A stretch of DNA of 64,000 nucleotides from [Clostridium] asparagiforme DSM 15981 (lineage in GTDB: Bacteria; Bacillota; Clostridia; Lachnospirales; Lachnospiraceae): NCBI GenBank assembly GCA_025149125.1, contig CP102272.1, positions 4,650,001 to 4,714,000 on the forward strand, written 5' to 3'. Shown here one piece after another: positions 56,425 through 64,000 of the stretch. The notes beneath the pieces are model-generated. The model did not search any database. It saw nothing but the letters and a program-made list of their open reading frames with translations, and had not been told where the DNA came from. The number at the start of each line of letters is the position of its first letter. Position 1 is the stretch's first letter. Position numbers and translations under genes: made by a program.

Positions 56425-57465
56425 TTACACCTTGTCGTTCAGGCCGTACCGCTCAAATACCTTTTCCTCCTCCCCCTCCGGCGTGTTTATCTCGCTGAGA
56501 ATCTTCGCGGTCTTTTGCACCGCCTTGTCCATACTCCCCTCCTCCTGCAAAATCTTATACAGAAGCTGCGTATATTTCTCCTCCCGCTTTTTCGTCTTGT
56601 AGGGGAGCAGGGGATCGTATTCCTCGCAGACATACTCCTGGATCGTGGCGTAGGAGAACATATCGTCCAGCAGATCTTCAAACAAAAACACTAATTTGGG
56701 ATTGCGGATGTCGCAGGCCTCATACTCCCACATATAATCCACGATCTGATTCAAAAGCTCGGACTCAAAATCCATGTCCCCGTCTTCGTGATACTCAATG
56801 GGGATGGCAAAATCCAGGCTTTTCTGCTTTACGGTACCGCTGCCGTCAAAGCTTGGCATCTCAAATTCCTGAAGAGGATTCTCCAGTCCGAAGATATCGT
56901 AGACCCAATCCTCAAAGAGGACAAAAGCCTGGTACTCCCCGGGGGACTCGTCCACCGCATAGTAACCTACGTCAATCTTGGGCCTGTATCCCTTAAAATA
57001 GTAGGCGTGCGGATAAAGCTTCGCCACCAGATGGCCGGTCAGAACTTTTCCCAGGGAATTGGCCGCCGTCAAAAGATAGGTCATAACGTTGTGCACGTCC
57101 TCGTCGTTGTCATCCAGGTAGGCGATCACATTGTCCATCTTCCGCCTGATATCCTTGGGCTTGCAGCGGGCGATTTTGTCCGAAAAGCGTTGCAGCTCCG
57201 CCGGGATGTTGACCACCTTGTCCTGCACCTCCAGGGGATCCAGGTCCTGATCCAGATCATCCGGGTCCACGCACAGCGCATTTGCCAGCATCCGCAGGCG
57301 CTTTTCTCCCAGCTTCAGTTCGCCTTTACAGGCCGAACCTACGGTCTGGCGGGACACCCCAGAGGCATTGGCCAACTCTGTAATATTCATCCCCCGGTAC
57401 TCCCGGTACAAATCCAGCGCAGTCCGGTAATTCTCCTCGCTCATATTCTCATCCGCTTTTCCCAT
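56425..57465 (-). CDS. XRE-type HTH protein with an unknown C-terminal domain
   Basis: A 346-residue protein. Residues 22-75 contain a helix-turn-helix (YRGMNITELANASGVSRQTVGSACKGELKLGEKRLRMLANALCV). Residues 80-346 are acidic and unknown, with RKMDNVIAYLDDNDEDVHNVMTYLL and many Tyr, Asp and Glu residues (PKIDVGYYAVDESPGEYQAFVLFEDWVYDIFGLENPLQEFEM). Good ribosome site AGGAGGAACA. The gene stands alone. It could be a regulator with a large sensor domain. Confidence 0.65.
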   Translation of the reverse strand: MGKADENMSEENYRTALDLYREYRGMNITELANASGVSRQTVGSACKGELKLGEKRLRMLANALCVDPDDLDQDLDPLEVQDKVVNIPAELQRFSDKIARCKPKDIRRKMDNVIAYLDDNDEDVHNVMTYLLTAANSLGKVLTGHLVAKLYPHAYYFKGYRPKIDVGYYAVDESPGEYQAFVLFEDWVYDIFGLENPLQEFEMPSFDGSGTVKQKSLDFAIPIEYHEDGDMDFESELLNQIVDYMWEYEACDIRNPKLVFLFEDLLDDMFSYATIQEYVCEEYDPLLPYKTKKREEKYTQLLYKILQEEGSMDKAVQKTAKILSEINTPEGEEEKVFERYGLNDKV

Positions 57466-57726
57466 GATTGTTCCTCCTCGTTAAAAACGGCAGGCTCCGA
57501 CTTTGGGAACCTGCCTGAATTGATTTCCCTGATTTGATTGTAGCATAAATGTCTTGATAAGGGAAGTATGGACTTAACTTTTTTTATATTTTTAGAATAG
57601 TTTAGTTAACATTTTATTCGTATAATTGTAAACTGTTTTGATGTTTTTATACTTTTCGTATCCTCCCATGTTCATCCAACAGTCCCCGCCCAATCTTCCA
57701 CATCCCGGCCGCCGCCAGTTTCCGCC

Positions 57727-58470
57727 TTAAACCACCCGCTCAATCCTGTGGTACAGCACCATATGCCGGTCGTCCACCAGCTCGTCCTCATGGTAATGCC
57801 CGAAGAACCATTTCCGGTATTCGCAGCGTTCTTTGATCTCTTCCAGATAGACGGTCAGCGGGTCCGTGTCGAACCTGCCGCAGGAGAGCTGGGCCTGGAC
57901 GCTGGAAGGGGCGCAGTGGGACAGGATGTAGTCGCATTTCCACCCGTTCTGCTCCAGGCAGCTGCGCCCCTCCTCATATTCCTGCTTCGAGGGCATTTCC
58001 TCCTTCCACCAGGTCAGGTGGTTGATCCGGTACAGCGCGCCCGCCCCCTCCAGCCGCTTCACCTTGTCCCGCAGCTCAGGATCGTCCGGTTCCAGAATCC
58101 CATCCACAATATCATGGCTCCTGGCGCCGCCGAAGGTAAAAAATCTGCGGCCCTGGAGGTTAAACATCTGGCCCCGCATGAGATGGATCACATTTTCCCG
58201 GATCATCTGCACCTTGCCCCCGTGCCACATCTGCACCGGAAACTCGGCCAGCAGATCGTAATTTTCATGGTTGCCGTCCACAAACAGCAGCGTAAAATCC
58301 TTCCGGGCCAGCCAGTCCATCCAATACTCCTCCTGCCTGGACCGGTCCCAATAGCCGAAGTCGCCGCACACGATCACAAAATCCTGCCGGTCCATTTCTT
58401 TCTGCTCCCGAAACGCGGTGCTGCTCAATTTCCGGTAATCCCCGTGGCAATCCCCTGTGACAAATATCAT
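57727..58470 (-). CDS. Metallophosphoesterase
   Basis: A calcineurin-like phosphoesterase of 247 residues. All metal-binding motifs are present: GDCHGD at residues 6-11, VCGDFGYWD near 34, GNHENYD near 66, LSHCAPSS near 185 and FGHYHED near 224. The substrate is unknown; the overall form resembles serine/threonine-type or diadenosine phosphatases. AGGAACGAG precedes the ATG. Confidence 0.85.
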   Translation of the reverse strand: MIFVTGDCHGDYRKLSSTAFREQKEMDRQDFVIVCGDFGYWDRSRQEEYWMDWLARKDFTLLFVDGNHENYDLLAEFPVQMWHGGKVQMIRENVIHLMRGQMFNLQGRRFFTFGGARSHDIVDGILEPDDPELRDKVKRLEGAGALYRINHLTWWKEEMPSKQEYEEGRSCLEQNGWKCDYILSHCAPSSVQAQLSCGRFDTDPLTVYLEEIKERCEYRKWFFGHYHEDELVDDRHMVLYHRIERVV

Positions 58471-58789
58471 CTCGTTCCTCCCGCACAGTTATTGAAACGC
58501 CGAAACGCTTTTTTTATAATGTAACACACCGGAGGAAATTTTTCCGGTTCGAAACCCCGCTTTTTTGTCAAAGCAGGCAATATCCGCTGTCTAACGTTCA
58601 CCCAGCTTTGCTTTTTTCTGCAAAAATGTAAAGTTCAGCCGGCAAAGCCGCCAATTCCTCCGACGCCTGTTTTCTTCCGCTTCCTAAAATTTCTGTTTAT
58701 CAATACTTTATAAAAATATCAGGCTTTTTTTAACCTCTGTTTTCAACTGTCTGTTATACTGACTGTATTTTGATGCAAAGGATGATATT
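58471..58789. other. Intergenic region
   Basis: A 319-base A/T-richer gap between divergent genes. TATACT near 58756 may be the -10 box for the membrane protein gene, but no good -35 is seen. No RNA or repeat was recognised. Confidence 0.4.
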
Positions 58790-59389
58790 ATGACGATAAA
58801 GGTTCTGGCTTACCTGATTATTCCGGTCTACACCATCGCCTTCACCGGGGGCTACAACTGGTTTACCACCAACTTTTCCGTAATCGGCAATCTCATGGAC
58901 AAAAAGCTGGCATTCCTGATCTGGGGAATCGTCGTGGGTCTGTACTTTTATCTGATCTACCGGCGGCTGCGGCCCCTGGTGCGCCTTCGCCCCCTGTTCT
59001 CCCAGCTCATCCCCGCCGCCCTGGCCCTGTTGTTCTGCGCCATCACAACGCCCTACCTGCCGGATGAGATGCCCCTCAAATCCTTCCTGCACATCGTATT
59101 CGCCTTTGTGTCCACCGTACTGCTGCTGATTTACCTGGCCGCGGTGGTCTGGGTCCGTTACCGGTTAAATCCCGGCCCGTACCGCCCGTACCTGGCAGGT
59201 CTGGCCTTAATTCTGGTGATATCCCTGGTCCTGCTGGCAATGGCCGGGATCATCAGCAGCGCGCTGGAAATTTTTGTCACCCTCACCACGGTGGCCATGT
59301 CCGAGCGCCTGTCAAACCGGATCCGGCGGGAAGGACCTTGGAAAAAGGCAGCCACCCTCTGGTCCCTCACCGGCAGCCGCGCAGCCTGA
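58790..59389 (+). CDS. Six-helix membrane protein of unknown function, DUF998-like
   Basis: A 199-residue membrane protein with about six hydrophobic segments: LAYLIIPVYTIAFTGG, LAFLIWGIVVGLYFYLIY, LIPAALALLFCAITT, FLHIVFAFVSTVLLLIYLAAVVW and LAGLALILVISLVLLAMAGIISSALEIFVTL. Short loops with TPYLPDEMPLKS and NWFTTNFSVIGN. The DUF998 resemblance is tentative. AAAGGATGA precedes the ATG. Confidence 0.65.
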   Translation: MTIKVLAYLIIPVYTIAFTGGYNWFTTNFSVIGNLMDKKLAFLIWGIVVGLYFYLIYRRLRPLVRLRPLFSQLIPAALALLFCAITTPYLPDEMPLKSFLHIVFAFVSTVLLLIYLAAVVWVRYRLNPGPYRPYLAGLALILVISLVLLAMAGIISSALEIFVTLTTVAMSERLSNRIRREGPWKKAATLWSLTGSRAA

Positions 59390-59403
59390 CTCCGGCCATA
59401 AGC

Positions 59404-59898
59404 TCACGCCACGGGAAAATATTTCTGCTTTTCCGGCTTCCGGTCGATATTCTCCAGCATATTGTAGAGCAGCAGCACGGTATTGTCGTTGGTTCCATCC
59501 ACATTCCGGTTGTTTCCTGAGAGAATCCGCAGCAAATAGGGCATCGGCGCGTTGCTGAAATTATCCCTGGGCGAGACGACACAAAACGAAGCGTTCCCGG
59601 CGTTTTCCCCAAGCGCCTTCCATTTCCACTGCTGCCCCACGCAAAGTGCATGTCCGAACAGCACCCCCAGGCACACGGCCGCATCCTCCAGATCCACGAA
59701 TCCCTCCGGCAGCCCGCCGTTCTCCAGAATGCGGTCCACCGTTTCATTGATCGCAGCCGCCGTCTCTCTCCCGCCGGTCCCATCGGAGAGCCCCAGTATC
59801 CCCTGAGCGCGCGCAACCGTCCCGCGAATCTCCTCCATCACATCGTTTCCGATCTCCCCCACATAAGGAAAAAAGCTCTTTTTTCCAAATAAACCCAT
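59404..59898 (-). CDS. Hypothetical protein
   Basis: Unrecognised soluble protein of 164 residues, beginning MGLFGKKSFFPYVGEIGND. AGGAGGAAAA lies 5-8 bases before the ATG at 59898. A helical core with VDLEDAAVCLGVLFGHALCVGQQWKWKALG and SPRDNFSNAPMPYLLRILSG can be seen. The frame runs upstream to 60039 without a ribosome site. It is convergent with the membrane protein gene. Confidence 0.55.
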   Translation of the reverse strand: MGLFGKKSFFPYVGEIGNDVMEEIRGTVARAQGILGLSDGTGGRETAAAINETVDRILENGGLPEGFVDLEDAAVCLGVLFGHALCVGQQWKWKALGENAGNASFCVVSPRDNFSNAPMPYLLRILSGNNRNVDGTNDNTVLLLYNMLENIDRKPEKQKYFPVA

Positions 59899-60110
59899 AA
59901 CGTTTTCCTCCTGCATTCCAAGCCTCATATCCCCATTATACTGTGCGCCCATGCAATGGGCAATCTGTATTTTCCCCTGCCCGAAACGGGATTCCATGGG
60001 CCGCACACAGACGCTCTCCTGTCTGTCCTCGGGCTGCAATTTACCAAATTTTTAGAATCTTTTAAGAAAATTAGACTTTATTTTCCGCGTCCTCAATGGT
60101 ATTCTATAAC

Positions 60111-60126
60111 AGTTTACACATAAACT
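60111..60126. promoter_or_regulatory. Operator-like palindrome before the MarR gene
   Basis: AGTTTACACATAAACT has 6-bp arms AGTTTA/TAAACT around CACA. A TATAAC box at 60105-60110 lies beside it, so binding of the MarR protein would block its own promoter. Confidence 0.5.
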
Positions 60127-60173
60127 ATTTATCAGGGCATCCGCCTAACCGGAAAATCAAGGGGGTTTTTCAG

Positions 60174-60602
60174 ATGGCATACATCAATTTTAAGGACCAA
60201 TGGTTTCAGGAGCTGCGCAAGGTGAACTGGCTGGTTCGGGAGCGTGTGGAGGAAAAATGCCGTCCCTTCGGCATCACCCCGGAGCAGGGAAGAGTTCTCA
60301 ACTACCTGTTCACGGCCGGAAAAACGGTCAATTTGACTCAGCTCAGCCAAAGCCTGCACGTGACCAAGGGGAACTGTTCCATGTTCTGCCGGAGGCTGGA
60401 AAAAGCCGGACACATTACCATGTCCAAAAATGACCGGGACGCCCGTTTTATCGACGTGGCGCTCACGGAAAGCGGACGAACCCTGATCGAGCGCATGGCC
60501 CGGCAAATGGAAAGCCACCCGGAGCAGGACGTCATAAGCCCGGAGGACCTGGAACAGATTTTAAATGGGTTAAAATGTCTGGAACGGTATCTGCAAAGCT
60601 GA
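60174..60602 (+). CDS. MarR-family transcriptional regulator
   Basis: A 142-residue winged-helix regulator: GITPEQGRVLNYLFTAGKTVNLTQLSQSLHVTKGNCSMFCRRLEKAGHITMSKNDRDARFIDVALTESG is the DNA-binding core with recognition helix and wing. The ATG at 60174 follows GGGGG; the frame is open from 60096 but lacks support. It precedes two ABC exporter genes by 89 bases, a common efflux arrangement in which the regulator controls the pump. Confidence 0.9.
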   Translation: MAYINFKDQWFQELRKVNWLVRERVEEKCRPFGITPEQGRVLNYLFTAGKTVNLTQLSQSLHVTKGNCSMFCRRLEKAGHITMSKNDRDARFIDVALTESGRTLIERMARQMESHPEQDVISPEDLEQILNGLKCLERYLQS

Positions 60603-60691
60603 ACTGCTTTTCCGGAAGATTTTTATTAAATGCAATGGGCCGGCGGCGTTACCTTCCGGCGCTTGTATTCGCAAAACCAAGGAGGTAAAAC

Positions 60692-62422
60692 ATGAAGAAA
60701 ATATTTGCGGAGCTGAAAATGTTCCGCCTGCAGCTGCTGTGCGTATTCGTCAGCGTGGCGGCGGGCGTGGGGGCCACGCTGGGGCTTCCCACCTACCTGT
60801 CGGACATCGTCAACAAGGGAATCGCCGGAAAGGATATGAACTATATCCTTCACACCGGACTGATCATGCTGGGGATCGCGATTCTCGGAATGGTGTGCAA
60901 CATCACCACCGGCTTTTTTGCTTCCAGGATCGCCCTTGGCCTGGGAAAAAATGTAAGAAGTAAGGTGTTCAAAAAGGTGGAGTATTTTTCTCAGGCGGAG
61001 ATCGACACATTTTCCACCGCCTCGCTGATCACACGCACCAACAACGACATCACCCAGGTACAGAACTTTATGGTCATGTTCCTGCGGATCATTCTGACCG
61101 CCCCGATCATGTGCGTGGTGGGCATCCTGCTGGCCTACAGCAAGAATCCCAAAATGTCCAGCATCCTGGTGGTGTCCATGCCGGTGATGATCTTTATTAT
61201 CAGCCTGATCGGCCGCCGGGCCATGCCCCTCTCCCGGAAAATGCAGTCCAAGATCGACCGGATCAATCTGATCATGCGGGAAAAGCTCTCCGGAATCCGC
61301 GTGATCCGCGCCTTCGGCACCGAGGACTACGAGGAAAAACGCTTTGACACAGCCAACAAGGACCTGATGAACAACGCCGTGAAAATGATGCACGCAATGT
61401 CGCTTTTAGGGCCGTCCCTGATCCTGGTATTGAACCTGACCGTAGTCGGACTGCTCTGGCGGGCCGGGCAGGGAATCCGCACCGAGCCGGTGATGCCCGG
61501 CGATATTCTGGCCATTATCCAGTATGTCATGCAGATCATGATGTCGGTGACCATGCTCTCCATGATTTTTGTCATGTACCCCAGATGCGCCGCCTCCGCG
61601 GACCGGATCTGCCAGGTGCTGGACACGGACAATTCCATTAAAAATCCGGAGCAGCCCAGGCAGTCCGCCGGTCAGAAGGGCTGCCTGACCTTCCGCGACG
61701 TCAGCTTTTATTTCCCCGGAGCAAAAGAACCTGCGGTCAGCCATGTAAGCTTTGAGGCGAAACCCGGGGAAACCACAGCCGTCATCGGCAGCACCGGCAG
61801 CGGTAAAACGGCCCTGGTGGGACTGATCCCACGTTTTTACGACGTGCAGGAGGGCGAGGTCCTGGTGGACGGAGTGAATGTCAAGGATTACGATCTGAAG
61901 GACCTGCGAAGAAAAATCGGCTACGTGCCCCAGAAGGCCCTGCTGTTCAAGGGAACGATTGCGGAAAATATACGGTTCGGGGACGACTCGGCAAACGACG
62001 AGCGGGTGCGGGAGGCAGCCGCCATCGCCCAGTCCACGGATTTTATCGAGGATAAGCCCGATGGGTTTGACTCGCAGATCGCCCAGGGCGGCAGCAACGT
62101 CTCCGGCGGTCAGCGGCAGCGCCTGGCCATCGCCAGGGCCATCGTCCGAAAGCCCGAGATCTATGTGTTCGACGACAGCTTTTCCGCCCTGGATTTCAAG
62201 ACGGACTCTGCGCTGCGCCAGGCTCTGGCAGCGGAAACCGGGGCGGCCACGGTGGTGATCGTCGCCCAGCGCGTCAGCACCATCATGAACGCGGACCGGA
62301 TTATCGTGATGGATGAGGGCAAGGTCATGGGTATGGGCACCCACAGGGAGCTGCTAAAGACCTGCGAGACCTACCAGGAAATTGTCCGAAGCCAGTTATC
62401 GGAGGAGGAGATGAGCGCATGA
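60692..62422 (+). CDS. ABC exporter, membrane-ATPase half-transporter (first of a pair)
   Basis: A 576-residue half-transporter with six membrane helices (about 1-310) and an ATPase domain. Walker A GSTGSGKTALVGL near residue 369, signature NVSGGQRQRLAIARAI near 470, Walker B IYVFDDSFSALD: the residue after the Walker B Asp is Asp, not the catalytic Glu, so this half probably carries the degenerate ATP site of a heterodimer. AAGGAGG precedes the ATG. It overlaps the next gene as ATGA. Confidence 0.92.
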   Translation: MKKIFAELKMFRLQLLCVFVSVAAGVGATLGLPTYLSDIVNKGIAGKDMNYILHTGLIMLGIAILGMVCNITTGFFASRIALGLGKNVRSKVFKKVEYFSQAEIDTFSTASLITRTNNDITQVQNFMVMFLRIILTAPIMCVVGILLAYSKNPKMSSILVVSMPVMIFIISLIGRRAMPLSRKMQSKIDRINLIMREKLSGIRVIRAFGTEDYEEKRFDTANKDLMNNAVKMMHAMSLLGPSLILVLNLTVVGLLWRAGQGIRTEPVMPGDILAIIQYVMQIMMSVTMLSMIFVMYPRCAASADRICQVLDTDNSIKNPEQPRQSAGQKGCLTFRDVSFYFPGAKEPAVSHVSFEAKPGETTAVIGSTGSGKTALVGLIPRFYDVQEGEVLVDGVNVKDYDLKDLRRKIGYVPQKALLFKGTIAENIRFGDDSANDERVREAAAIAQSTDFIEDKPDGFDSQIAQGGSNVSGGQRQRLAIARAIVRKPEIYVFDDSFSALDFKTDSALRQALAAETGAATVVIVAQRVSTIMNADRIIVMDEGKVMGMGTHRELLKTCETYQEIVRSQLSEEEMSA

Positions 62423-64000
62423 AATACACAAATGTCGGAAAAACGGCGAAACCGATCAACACCAAAGGCACCATGCGCCGTCTGTTTTCCTTTATGAAAC
62501 CCTACCGTGGGCGGATCGTCCTCATGGTCGCCTGTCTGGTTCTGGGCGCCGTGTTTACGACCCAGGGCCCCTATACCCTTGGCCGGGCCATGGACGCCCT
62601 GGTGGCGGTGGCAGTGGACAAAACCGGGACACTCCAGGGCTTTGGGGCGTTTCTCACCGTGCTGCTGCAGCTGGGCTGCGTCTATTTGCTGGCCTTTCTG
62701 TTCAACTACTCCGGACAGTTTATCGTGGCCGGCGTGGCGGAGCGCACCATGCACGACCTGCGCATGGCGGTGGACAAAAAGATCCGCCGTCTGCCCCTGG
62801 CTTACTTTGACGGAAATACCTTCGGCGATGTGTTAAGCCGCGTCACCAACGATGTGGACACCATCGACACCTCCCTCCAGCAGAGCATCAGCCAGGTGAT
62901 CACGGCCGTGTGCACCATGATCTTCATTTTCGTGATGATGCTGGTGGTCAGCCCCATTCTGACCCTGATCGGCGTCTGCGTGATCCCGCTCTGCGGATTT
63001 GTGAGCATGAAGGTTGTAAAACATTCCCAGAAATATTTCCAGGGACAGCAGTCCGCCCTGGGCGAACTCACCGGGTATGTGGAGGAAATGTACAACGGCC
63101 AGAACGTCATCGCCGCCTTCGGCAAGGAGGAGGATATCATCACAAATTTTGAGGATATCAACGAGCGGCTCTACACCAACGGCTGGCGGGCGCAGTTCTC
63201 ATCCAGCATCATCATGCCGCTGACCCAGGCGCTGACCAACATCGGCTATGTGGGAGTGGCGGTGGTCAGCGGATGGCTCTGCATAAACGGCAGGCTGACC
63301 ATCGGCATGATCCAGTCCTTTATCCAGTATCTGCGCCAGTTTTCCCAGCCCATCAACCAGATCTCCAACATCGCCAATATCATGCAGGCGACCATGGCGG
63401 CGGCTCAGAGAGTCTTTGAATTCCTGGATGCGAAGGAGGAGGTGCCCGAGGTCCAGGCCCAGCAATTCCCCAAAAAGCCTGAGGGAAATGTGGACTTCAA
63501 CCACGTGCAGTTCGGATACTCCGATGACCGGCTGTTGATCCACGACCTGGATCTCCATGTGGGCTCCGGAGACAAAATTGCCATTGTGGGCCCCACCGGA
63601 GCCGGTAAAACCACGCTGGTCAATCTGATTCTTCGTTTTTACGACGTGAAGGGAGGAAGCATCACCATAGACGGCGTCGACGTGCGGGACATGAACCGCG
63701 AATCCCTCCGCTCCATGATCGGCATGGTATTGCAGGACACCTGGCTGTTCTCCGGCACCATCCGGGACAATATCCGCTACGGTAAGCTCGATGCCAGCGA
63801 CGAGGAGGTGGTGCAGGCCGCCAAGGCCGCCCACGCCCACGGATTTATCATGTCCATGCCCGGCGGCTACGACATGCAGCTCCACGAGGGCGCTTCCAAC
63901 ATCGCCCAGGGACAACGGCAGCTTCTGACCATCGCCCGGGCCTTCCTGTCGGATCCGGAAATCCTGATTCTCGACGAGGCCACCTCCTCCGTGGACACCA
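62419..64000 (+). CDS. ABC exporter, membrane-ATPase half-transporter (second of a pair), 3' end outside the window
   Basis: The second half-transporter, 527 residues visible and still open at the window edge. Six membrane helices to about residue 345, then Walker A GPTGAGKTTLVNL near residue 394 and Walker B ILILDEATSSVDT, with the catalytic Glu present. The signature is NIAQGQRQLLTIARAF instead of a clean LSGGQ. Together with the first gene it forms a heterodimer in which one site is catalytic and one degenerate, the pattern of LmrCD/BmrCD-type multidrug exporters. Confidence 0.92.
   Translation, partial: MKYTNVGKTAKPINTKGTMRRLFSFMKPYRGRIVLMVACLVLGAVFTTQGPYTLGRAMDALVAVAVDKTGTLQGFGAFLTVLLQLGCVYLLAFLFNYSGQFIVAGVAERTMHDLRMAVDKKIRRLPLAYFDGNTFGDVLSRVTNDVDTIDTSLQQSISQVITAVCTMIFIFVMMLVVSPILTLIGVCVIPLCGFVSMKVVKHSQKYFQGQQSALGELTGYVEEMYNGQNVIAAFGKEEDIITNFEDINERLYTNGWRAQFSSSIIMPLTQALTNIGYVGVAVVSGWLCINGRLTIGMIQSFIQYLRQFSQPINQISNIANIMQATMAAAQRVFEFLDAKEEVPEVQAQQFPKKPEGNVDFNHVQFGYSDDRLLIHDLDLHVGSGDKIAIVGPTGAGKTTLVNLILRFYDVKGGSITIDGVDVRDMNRESLRSMIGMVLQDTWLFSGTIRDNIRYGKLDASDEEVVQAAKAAHAHGFIMSMPGGYDMQLHEGASNIAQGQRQLLTIARAFLSDPEILILDEATSSVDT

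Overview
The window is a 64 kb piece of a chromosome with high GC content. It comes from an endospore-forming, amino-acid-fermenting Clostridia, most likely Lachnospiraceae or a close relative. Three things point there: a complete spoIIIAA-AH operon plus spoIVB, the conserved Clostridia housekeeping string nusB-xseA-xseB-ispA-dxs-tlyA-nadK-argR-recN, and a full selenium-dependent glycine reductase system. Species cannot be named from the sequence alone.

Layout. 1-2.3 kb: the 3' end of a membrane pyrophosphatase gene and a prolyl-tRNA editing protein, both on the plus strand. 2.3-18.4 kb, all minus strand: a glycine reductase and selenocysteine island. Read 5' to 3' it is grdX, a TetR regulator, grdE, grdB (selenoprotein), a YkvI-type transporter, a YcbB-type response regulator, trxB, trxA, grdA (selenoprotein), a fused grdC-grdD gene, two tandem tRNA-Sec genes, selA, selB, a class V aminotransferase (cysteine desulfurase / selenocysteine lyase family) and a DUF3343 protein. 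A palindrome of the form GTAATCGCGATTAC sits at the trxA and grdE promoters, with a weaker version at grdX, so the TetR protein probably controls enzyme, electron supply and selenocysteine machinery together. 18.5-31.6 kb, minus strand: spoIVB, an unknown gene, a 205-bp segment bounded by perfect 26-bp inverted repeats beside a tyrosine recombinase (a predicted invertible promoter), then recN, argR, nadK, tlyA, dxs, ispA, xseB, xseA, nusB and an Asp23 protein.

31.8-42.8 kb: a NitT/TauT-type ABC importer preceded by an unusual Cys-rich protein, then a sugar ABC importer operon with acetamidase/formamidase and zinc dehydrogenase genes, divergent from a GntR/FCD regulator. 42.9-49.0 kb: the complete spoIIIA operon. 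49.04-49.36 kb: a nested palindromic repeat array. 49.4-60 kb: an amidophosphoribosyltransferase-like gene lacking the usual N-terminal Cys, several hypothetical genes, a WYL regulator, DUF3795, a YcaQ-type glycosylase homologue, an XRE-family protein, a metallophosphoesterase and a membrane protein. 60.1-64 kb: a MarR regulator and a two-gene ABC exporter; the second gene runs off the window.

How the pieces work together. TrxB and TrxA carry electrons from NAD(P)H to protein A (GrdA, Sec44). Protein B (GrdE plus GrdB, Sec350) binds glycine and makes carboxymethyl-selenoGrdA. Protein C (here one GrdC-GrdD chain) releases acetyl phosphate for ATP synthesis. SelA, SelB and tRNA-Sec allow UGA to be read as selenocysteine in the two selenoproteins.

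The strongest candidates for new biology are the predicted invertible switch at 20.8-21.05 kb, whose repeat lies inside the 3' end of the recombinase gene, the tandem tRNA-Sec genes with unusual acceptor stems inside the TetR-controlled grd operon, and the nested palindrome array at 49 kb.
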